Part shown: piece by piece, positions 8,023 through 13,751 of the stretch
How positions within the stretch are numbered: position 1 is the first letter of the stretch
Layout: the number at the start of each line of letters is the position of its first letter
Assembly: GCA_027600665.1 (NCBI GenBank)
Contig: JADGJL010000798.1
Span: 1-13,751 of the forward strand
Length of the DNA: 13,751 bases
Direction: 5' to 3'
DNA from: Irineochytrium annulatum
Lineage: Eukaryota > Chytridiomycota > Chytridiomycetes > Chytridiales > Chytridiaceae
Position numbers and translations under genes: made by a program
Notes under the pieces: model-generated
The model's database searches: none
Told to the model about the DNA's origin: nothing
What the model saw: the letters and a program-made list of their open reading frames with translations, nothing else

Positions 8023-10344
8023 CTACTGCCAGGCTTTTGTCACATTTCCTGGCAGCACCGAGCCCCCGTTACTATCATTAGCTGTCGGCAACCCACCTGC
8101 CGACGACGGTCCCGCCCTTAGACTCTCTCTGCTGCTAAAGTTGCTCGCCCTTCTCCCCGTTTCACCGCCCGCAGCCCTCCACCCACCAGGCACCCTCTGC
8201 ACCCACCCGTTTCCACCCTTCAAGCTCCAGTCCGACCCATTCAACGGCGAAACAACCCTGACGCTGTCCTCGCTCACCGCCACACTCCCGGCAAACGACG
8301 ACCCCTCGTCCTCATCATCGTACTCGTCATACCCGCCAGAGCTGCTCCCGAGGCTTTCCTCGCTCCCAGCCGCCGCGCGGGCCCTGGCCTCCGCCTCCGC
8401 AGCCCACGCGCGGAAATCGAAGTCCTCGCTCGCGCCGAGGCAGAACGGGTGCCGGAATAGCGTGCGCGCCGTCGGGCGCGATGAGCGGTCGGGGATGAAG
8501 CACTGCGCAAGGAAGTCTTGCGCCGCGGTTGAAAGGGTGCAAAGGCCCGTCTGTGGGTCTACGGGCAGGGGAGGGTGCTCGCCTGTCCCGACGCGCTGGA
8601 TGATGGCGTAGGCGCCGGAACGACCCTGCTTACGGAGGGCAGGCCAGGGCTCTTGTCCCGACAGCATCTCAAGGACGGTGCAGCCAAGCGACCTATAGGC
8701 AACATGTTAAGGTGGAAAGAAGTAAACTTAAGCCGTTGCGACCTACCACACGTCCACGCTGGGGGAGTCGGCCTCACACCTAGCCGCCTCTGGCGACATC
8801 CACGGCGGGCTGCCAACCGGCTGCCTCCCCTCCGTGCGGTCCGCGCCCACATCCCCCCTCCTGCTCGTGCCGAAGTCTGCAATTTTGATCACACCGTCAC
8901 TATCCACCAACACGTTCAACCCCTTGATGTCCCGGTGCACCACGCCAACCCCGTGCAGGTACACCAACCCGCACAAAATCTGGCTCGTGAACACGCTCGC
9001 GGCCCCCTCGTCCATCGCGCCGACCTTCCCAAGCACGGACGAGACAGTGCCGCCGGAAACGTACTCAAGGAAGACGCTAAGGTGCCTGTCCTTGATGTCG
9101 TAGCCGACATACCGGACGATGTTCTCGTGCGCGAAGCTGGCGAGCGCCGTCATCTCCCAACGGAGCTGATCCAGCGCCTCCTGTTTCCCTTTGGTCGCTT
9201 TCACGCTGCTGACGTCGGCAGTCGGGGAGTCCTCCTCCATGTCCAAAATTGGCACGAGCTTCACGGCCAGGTTCTCCCCCGACTCCCAGTTCAGGGCGTG
9301 GTAGACGGTACCGAACTGTCCCGAGCCGATGCGCTCGCCTTTGACCCAGTTCTGGATGTGCGCGTGACGCGCCGCCGCCGGAGAGAGCATTTGCTTTTGC
9401 GCCTCTTCCTCCGGCGCGGCAGGTGTTGCGGTGGAGGCTGCGGTTACCACAGTCGCGGCCGTCGGCGTCGGCGCGGTGAGCGTCACCTTCACACCCGCCG
9501 TTTTCTCGTCGACCGGCGACACCTCCTCTGCACCCTCATCCACCACCTCCTTCAACCTGGTCTCATCCAAAATCCTATGACTGATCATAATCTCCGCGAT
9601 GCTCCTCCTCGGCTTGCCCAACCCAAGAGGCGGCCCCTCCAGCTCCGCCCCGCCACCGCTCCCGTCGCTCGCCGCGCTCTCCCTCCTGCTGGCCACATAA
9701 GCCCTCACGCCCTCCCCAGAGCTCCTCCGCCTCGCCACACTCTGTTTCACAACCTCCCTCAGCATGCTCGCCCACGCGTCCGCATGGCTCGCGTGCGCCG
9801 CCGTGGCCACGCGCTCCCTAACGGCGCCCCAGGCCGCGTGCGCGTGCCCGGCGGGGATCTGGCCGTGCGTGGGCGTCGGCGGGGGTGGGGGGGCCAGGCG
9901 CGCGAGGTCCGGGAAGTACTTGTCGAGGTCGTCGGCGATCTCCTGCGGGGTCGGGCGGTCGCGGATGTGGCGGGACGCGCGACGCGCGAGGCGCTGGAGC
10001 TTCACGAGCTCCGCGAGCGTGTGAGGGGTTGGGACCGCCGCGGTCGCTGCTGCTGTGGTGGTAACCGGCGGCGGCGCGCCGGGGGTAGGCACCGGGACCG
10101 TCCCTAAAGGCGGGACGGCCTGCGGCAAGAAGGAGTCAGTTAAGAAGGATGGATTCGAGGGAGCACACACCTCTGACGGGTCCACCTTCAGGCGCTTCCA
10201 TAGGGTCCTGCTGTCCATAGGAGTGCGCGTCAAGTTAGCGGTGGGTGTGGCGGGTGTTTTGGACGCGTCAACGGCGGTGGCGGCGTCGAGGAGGGCCGCG
10301 GAGGCCGTCGCCGCGACCAGGTCATCGACGTGCTGGTCTGTCAT
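8023..10344 (-). CDS. MAPKKK-like serine/threonine protein kinase (STE11 group)
   Basis: Proposed exons are 10344-10171, 10119-8747 and 8692-8023, giving 738 residues. If the first 51-nt intron is retained the protein has 755. The second intron (8693-8746, 54 nt) is certain, because it cuts the codon in DVW|SLGC and both parts belong to subdomain IX. In 755-residue numbering the kinase domain starts near 336 with GERIGSGQFG, followed by the ATP-binding Lys362, the C-helix Glu397, HRDIKGLNVL (catalytic Asp472), the DFG motif at 490-492 and MSPE at 516-519. HRDIKG-N plus DVWSLGCTVLEM and PWP point to the MAPKKK branch. Residues 1-320 are Ala/Pro/Thr-rich with a short helical part around 107-150; I see no SAM or RA domain. 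The tail after the kinase is Ser/Gly-rich with an acidic patch (YDEYDDEDEG). The family phosphorylates MAPKKs in the cytoplasm. The start codon lies 125 bp from a divergent tRNA gene. Confidence 0.9.
10120..10170 (-). other. Candidate 51-nt stop-free intron in the kinase gene
   Basis: On the minus strand the sequence begins GTGTGT and ends TTGCCGCAG, with TTAACTGAC before a pyrimidine-rich acceptor. It is a multiple of three and has no in-frame stop, so a gene finder would read through it as 17 extra residues. The signals are as good as those of the certain introns nearby, so I favour splicing, but retention would also give a full-length kinase. Confidence 0.65.
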
Positions 10345-10469
10345 TGGATTTGCTGGACCTTTCTGGTCGTTTGATTGTGGATCTCTTACAACGCGTAAAT
10401 CCGTAAATCAGAAGGGCGTACAGAAATGTTCAAGTAAGCGCTGGAGCATCCTCTTGGACGTCCTCTGAT

Positions 10470-10543
10470 GCCTTCATAGTTCAGTTGGTTAGAACGTCTG
10501 CCTAGTAAGCAGGAGGTCACCTGTTCGAATCAGGTTGAAGGCA
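10470..10543 (+). tRNA. tRNA-Thr (anticodon AGU)
   Basis: All arms fold: acceptor GCCTTCA with TGAAGGC, D stem GTTC/GAAC, anticodon stem TCTGC/GCAGG (one T-G pair), and T stem ACCTG/CAGGT around TTCGAAT. The loop CTAGTAA puts the anticodon AGT at 10504-10506, reading ACU (and ACC after A-to-I editing) as threonine. The discriminator base is A10543, and CCA is not encoded, as usual in eukaryotes. There is no intron. Internal A-box and B-box promoter sequences are intact. The gene is divergent from the kinase. Confidence 0.96.
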
Positions 10544-10562
10544 GACATACTTCTATTTAACA

Positions 10563-10568
10563 TTTTTT
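10563..10568 (+). terminator. RNA polymerase III terminator (T6)
   Basis: A run of six T lies 19 bp after the tRNA 3' end, the usual Pol III stop signal. The run overlaps the first bases of the tandem repeat that follows. Confidence 0.8.
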
Positions 10569-10855
10569 GATGTAATATACTTTGAAAAACTCAAGTTACT
10601 TCTGTTTTGGTTGGTTGTTATGTGTTCATTCTTTCCAGAAGTTTCCCTTTGCATTCCTTTTAGCACGAGTACAGTTTGATGTAATATACTTTGAAAAACT
10701 CAAGTCACGAGTTAAGTAACGAAGACAAGCTAAGCAGCTTCAAAAAGCATCCCTTTAGCGCAAAACAGAGTGGCGTTTGGTGTAATATGTATTGAAAATT
10801 CAAGTAACGAGTTAAGCGACAAAGACAAGTCAAGTAGTTCCAAAAGAAAAAAAGT
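10566..10855. repeat. Three-copy tandem repeat of about 105 bp next to the tRNA
   Basis: Unit starts are at 10566, 10675 and 10776 (spacings 109 and 101 bp). The first 31 bp of copies 1 and 2 are identical (10566-10596 and 10675-10705), including TGTAATATACTTTGAAAAAC; copy 3 keeps about 25 of these positions with one base deleted. Copies 2 and 3 also share a second block (CGAGTTAAG, then AAGACAAG at 10722 and 10822). Copies 1 and 2 share a third block before the next unit (GCATTCCTTTTAGC and GCATCCCTTTAGC). No reading frame runs through it. Confidence 0.85.
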
Positions 10856-10907
10856 TTCAATATTCACGCGTTAGGTTTTACACTCCTCGAAATCGTCTCA
10901 TCTCCCC

Positions 10908-10937
10908 GTCTCCTCCTCTTTCTCCTCCTCCTCCTCC
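10908..10937. repeat. TCC-rich microsatellite tract
   Basis: An imperfect (TCC)n tract lies just downstream of the small secreted protein stop codon (minus strand), so it would read as GGA/GAG-rich RNA in that gene's 3' UTR. Confidence 0.7.
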
Positions 10938-10952
10938 ATCCCATCTTCATAT

Positions 10953-11331
10953 TCACCGGTGGACGCCAACCAAACCCGCGATCCACGAAACAAATCTGTT
11001 GGTCAGCGACGACCCCGCGTTGTCCGCGTTCATGGCCTTGAAATTCCTGACGGGGTGGTTCGCGGCCGCGATCTTCTTCTCCTTGGCGGCGGCGAAGATC
11101 TTCACGCCCGCTGCCATGTTGTCATCCGCTTTGTTGAAGTTGACCTGAATAAAGTATGTAATCGGTCAGCAACCGGCCAGCCGCAGACGGCAGGACACAC
11201 GAGAAGGAGATCATGGGCAAGGAGATGTGATATACCTTGGATCCGATCCTGGGGGAGGCGTCGACGGCAGTGGCCGAAAGCGAGAGGAGGAGGACCAGGG
11301 CCAGGATCAGGACGAGGAAGGGGCGGTGCAT
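10953..11331 (-). CDS. Small secreted-type protein, family not recognised
   Basis: Two exons, 11331-11236 and 11144-10953, are joined in phase 0 across a 91-nt intron (GTATAT donor, CTGAC branch, TATTCAG acceptor), giving 95 residues. Residues 1-25 form a clear signal peptide: a short basic start, a leucine-rich core (LVLILALVLLLSL) and an Ala-rich cleavage region (SATAVDA). The mature part is about 70 residues, rich in Ala, Asn and Lys, with the block FNKADDNMAAGVKIF, an AAAKEKKIAAAN helix-like stretch and a hydrophobic end (FVSWIAGLVGV). It has no cysteine, which is unusual among small secreted fungal proteins, and no domain I know. It shares a divergent intergenic region with the acetyltransferase. 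Possible roles include an effector, a processed peptide or a wall protein; none can be chosen from sequence. The splice model is supported by frame and signals only. Confidence 0.6.
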
Positions 11332-11882
11332 CGTTGGGCGAAGAATGAGAACGGACGGCGTGGGAGCGCTGTTCGCGAGTGCAAGAAGACTCGCGATGGG
11401 TGGATGGGGTGGTTGGGTAGATCAATGTCGCGGTTCAGACGCGAAAGCTTGTCTTCTCCTGGGTGGGAAGACAGATGATTATGAAAATTGACATACCCAC
11501 ATACCCTGCCAGGTGTCTCAAAGTCCGCAGGCAGGAGCTCTGGAAGGATCAGATCCCCTTCCAGGTTCGGCCGTCAGCTCGCTGGCGCTGGCGGACATCG
11601 TCGTGAAGAAGCTCTCCTTTGCGTCCTGCGGCCCTTTGATCAGAGCTGATCGATACGCGAGCGACAGACCCCGCAACTACGACCATTGACTTGTTGTTCT
11701 TCGGCGACGACGTCGCGATGGCCAACGCGAATGGGGATCAGCATGCGTTGAGGGAATGTATGATTAATGTGACTCAGTCACCCCACAAGGTTGGGAGGGG
11801 GGGATCGTGGAAACTCCGCCAGCCATAAAGAGCCCGCCCTGCTACCGAACCACGTCTCCCACAAGCCAGACGACCTCCCATC
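11332..11882. other. Divergent intergenic region (shared promoter)
   Basis: This 551-bp stretch lies between the small secreted protein (-) and the acetyltransferase (+) and must hold both promoters. It contains an inverted repeat GATCAG-AG-CTGATC at 11638-11651, the dyad GTGACT-C-AGTCAC at 11769-11781, and a TATA-like CATAAA at 11824-11829, about 55 bp before the acetyltransferase ATG. On the minus strand, 11573-11505 is a short protein-like open stretch ending at a perfect GTATGT donor (11504-11499); it may be part of a 5' UTR exon or a gene relic. Confidence 0.5.
11769..11781. promoter_or_regulatory. Dyad containing TGACTCA (AP-1/Gcn4-type site)
   Basis: GTGACT, one base, AGTCAC form a perfect dyad that includes TGACTCA, the consensus of bZIP factors of the AP-1/Gcn4 type. 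It lies about 100 bp upstream of the acetyltransferase start. Stress- or starvation-linked control of the flanking genes is inference from this site. Confidence 0.4.
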
Positions 11883-13046
11883 ATGACGATCCCGACGACC
11901 TCCTCCTCAACGACGACCCAAGCCCCAATGTCCATCCACGCCTTCCTGGCCCGGATCGCGTACCCATTGCCGGCGCCCGGGACACTCCCGGAACCGACGC
12001 TCAAGAACCTCTTCACGCTCTGCAACCGCATGACCCTCACGCTCCCTTATGAGAACCTCTCGATCTACCACCCGCCCACGTGGCACACCCCGGACCCGAC
12101 CTTGCTCGACCGGCCCTTCTCCGTCCCCACAGACGCCGCGCAGCCGCCTACGCCCTTGAAGTCGGACCTGCGGGGGATCTACAGGAAGCTGGTCGAGCAC
12201 CACCGCGGCGGGTTCTGCTACGAGCTGAACTCGCTATTGTGCTGGGCGCTCGGGGAGCTGGGTTACGAGGTCGGGAGGTGGAGCGCGAAAGTTATTGGCG
12301 GCATGACGGAGGATCACCCCTTTGCCGACAGGCCCGACACGCACGTCGTGCTGCGCGTGGACGTGAGCGAGGAGGAGGCCGGGAGGTTCGCGGCGTTGCC
12401 GCCGACGCTGGATGGGGACGGCGTGACGCCCGATGGTCCGCGATGGGGGATGCCGAGGGTGAAGGCCACGACCTGGCTCGTGGATTGTGGGAGCACGAGG
12501 GTGGCGCTGTGGCCTGTCCCGCTGATGCAGGACGCCGAGGCCATGGCGCCGGGAGGGTATGGGATCAGGCTGACGGCCCGACGGACGTGGTTGGGACGCA
12601 AAGGGTGGACGTGTTTGACAAAGGAGCCGACGCTCCCGGCTGGCGTCAAGGCGGAGCCCAACCCGAACAAATACATCGTCGCCACGGAGGGGCCCGACGC
12701 GGGCTGGGGCGCGTTCTTCTTCTTCGACTCCGACGCGCCAAGCTCGCACGCGTACGCCGAGAAGGTCATGGCGCACGTGTGCGACCCTAGGATCACGCCA
12801 CCGTTCCCGCCGGGGTTCACGGAGCTGTGTGGGATGCCGACGGCGGACGGTGGGTTCATGATGGTGATTGGGACGGCGGAGAAGGGCTACAAGTTTATGA
12901 GGAGGGATCGGTTAGGGGTCGAGGTCGAGAGGATTGTCATTGAAGGAGGCGAGGAGGGGAAGGGGAAGAACACGAAGGCGTGGGACGAGTGTCAAGTCCT
13001 TTTGAAGGAGAGGTTTGGGATCTGGGGTTTCGGAGGCGACGTTTGA
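11883..13046 (+). CDS. Arylamine N-acetyltransferase-like protein
   Basis: A single uninterrupted frame of 387 residues. The NAT-family catalytic triad is visible: Cys112 in RGGFCYELN, His154 in THVVLRV and Asp201 in TWLVDCGS. PYENLSIY (55-62) upstream matches the family's conserved P-ENL block. These enzymes move an acetyl (sometimes malonyl or propionyl) group from CoA through the cysteine to arylamines, hydrazines or related compounds in the cytosol; in fungi they detoxify plant-derived or microbial arylamines. Typical members have about 270-350 residues; this one has an extra segment around 160-190 (after the His) and a longer C-terminal part. Met16 (11928), right before IHAFLARI, is an alternative start close to where the family usually begins. 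The gene has no introns, unlike the three other complete functional genes here. The substrate cannot be told. Confidence 0.88.
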   Translation: MTIPTTSSSTTTQAPMSIHAFLARIAYPLPAPGTLPEPTLKNLFTLCNRMTLTLPYENLSIYHPPTWHTPDPTLLDRPFSVPTDAAQPPTPLKSDLRGIYRKLVEHHRGGFCYELNSLLCWALGELGYEVGRWSAKVIGGMTEDHPFADRPDTHVVLRVDVSEEEAGRFAALPPTLDGDGVTPDGPRWGMPRVKATTWLVDCGSTRVALWPVPLMQDAEAMAPGGYGIRLTARRTWLGRKGWTCLTKEPTLPAGVKAEPNPNKYIVATEGPDAGWGAFFFFDSDAPSSHAYAEKVMAHVCDPRITPPFPPGFTELCGMPTADGGFMMVIGTAEKGYKFMRRDRLGVEVERIVIEGGEEGKGKNTKAWDECQVLLKERFGIWGFGGDV

Positions 13047-13119
13047 TCTTATATGGAGCAATATGCTGGGTAGAGGGGAAGCCTGCAATGAACAATGCTC
13101 TATTTTACCACTTGAGTTT

Positions 13120-13125
13120 AATAAA
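13120..13125 (+). terminator. Candidate polyadenylation signal of the acetyltransferase
   Basis: AATAAA lies 73 bp after the stop codon, in a T/A-rich stretch. A second AATAAA occurs at 13306-13311. Confidence 0.45.
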
Positions 13126-13478
13126 GTATGAGACAATATGACGCTGCGAACGGAGTGGCACACACAAGCATGATCTTCTTGCACGATTACACTTCATTAA
13201 ATAAGCGGCATGGTGAAAGAAATCTCTATTTTATTACTTTTACTCCCAAATCGGGGCTTTACTTGATTAACTTGGACGGTTGAATTAAGGTACGACCAAA
13301 ACAGCAATAAAAAGCAACATGTAGTAGAAAGCGGACGATGCAGCACGATGGCATGCGGTCAATTATAGTGGGATTTTAAAGTGTATCGTAAATCTAAGGC
13401 AAAAAAAGAAAAGGCAGGAAACGAAACGTCCTCGCAGACAAAAATACCCTTAAGAAGCTCAACAAATTAGAACACGGT
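13126..13478. other. Convergent 3' intergenic region
   Basis: AT-rich sequence between the 3' ends of the acetyltransferase (+) and the terminal gene (-). Apart from a second AATAAA and an A-rich tract around 13402-13412, I see nothing in it. Confidence 0.55.
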
Positions 13479-13695
13479 CTAGACGCACTCGGAGTCGAAC
13501 TGGCCAGCGAACTGCTGGATCTCGAGGTTGCCGATCAGCTTCGAGAGCGAGCTGGTGGCCTTCTCGACCTCACGGTGGATGAAGCCGAGGTCGTCGGTGG
13601 CCTCCTGGGCGATCTTGGTGGCAAAGTCCACGAGCTCCTTCTCGATGCCGTTCTCGTTGGGGAGGGCGAGGGCGAGGCGGGTGACGGAGGCGAAC
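13479..13695 (-). CDS. Last exon of an unrecognised protein (partial)
   Basis: On the minus strand an acceptor ATCCTCAG (CTAAC branch site near 13736, pyrimidine-rich tract between) is followed at 13695 by a frame open to TAG at 13481-13479. It gives the final 71 complete residues plus one split codon. The encoded tail is polar and helical in character, with regularly spaced hydrophobic residues (ELVDFATKIAQEATDDLGF, then HREVEKATSSLSKLIGNLEI), ending FDSECV. Codon use is strongly C-ending, as in well-expressed fungal genes. I recognise no family; small secreted or cytoplasmic helical proteins are both possible. The upstream exons lie beyond the window. Confidence 0.6.
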
Positions 13696-13751
13696 CTGAG
13701 GATGTAGGGGAGGGGGGTGGCAAGGAAAACGATGTTAGATAGCTGTCTCTT

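Noticed and set aside
8575..10107. 510-codon open frame on the plus strand opposite the kinase
   Set aside because: It is the antisense shadow of a GC-rich coding region: Arg/Pro/His-rich, no domain, while the minus strand carries every protein kinase motif.
12080..12859. Other-frame and antisense open frames within the acetyltransferase
   Set aside because: Codon-bias shadows in GC-rich DNA; only the 11883-13046 frame has the Cys-His-Asp triad.
1..13751. A coherent biosynthetic gene cluster or novel defence system
   Set aside because: The genes (transposon relic, GT32, carotenoid oxygenase, MAPKKK, tRNA, secreted protein, NAT) share no pathway, and no terpene, polyketide or peptide synthase core gene or transporter is present.

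Overview
The window looks like nuclear DNA of a filamentous fungus, most likely a basidiomycete (Agaricomycete-like). The grounds are GC-rich coding regions, very short introns (51 to 137 nt) with GTRNGT-type donors and CTAAC/CTGAC-type branch sites, a eukaryotic tRNA with A and B boxes, and a PIF/Harbinger-type DNA transposon. The taxonomic call is inference; no marker gene in the window settles it.

Layout from left to right. Bases 1-340 hold a possible 3' exon of an unknown basic, coiled-coil-like protein. Bases 341-2172 are a decayed PIF/Harbinger element on the minus strand: the transposase frame can be followed through two introns but carries two in-frame nonsense codons. Bases 2173-3613 are AT-rich, then pyrimidine-rich, with no gene I can support. 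A type II membrane glycosyltransferase of family GT32 (Och1-like) lies at 3614-4793 (+). A four-exon carotenoid oxygenase lies at 5591-7758 (-), with all four iron-binding histidines visible. A MAPKKK-like (STE11-group) protein kinase lies at 8023-10344 (-). An intact tRNA-Thr(AGU) at 10470-10543 (+) starts only 125 bp from the kinase start codon, and a three-copy tandem repeat of about 105 bp follows directly at its Pol III terminator. Next come a two-exon gene for a small, cysteine-free, secreted-type protein (10953-11331, -), an intronless arylamine N-acetyltransferase-like gene (11883-13046, +) that is divergent from it, and the last exon of an unrecognised gene running off the right end (13479-13695, -).

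The genes do not form an obvious pathway cluster. The carotenoid oxygenase would give apocarotenoids, the GT32 enzyme would act on glycans or glycolipids in the Golgi, the kinase would head a MAPK cascade, and the acetyltransferase would act on arylamines or related xenobiotics. I read it as an ordinary accessory-rich fungal neighbourhood rather than a single new system. The most interesting details are a canonical intron that may split the carotenoid oxygenase start codon AT|G and so separate a targeted from an untargeted form, a stop-free 51-nt intron in the kinase, the tRNA-linked tandem repeats, and the small secreted protein.
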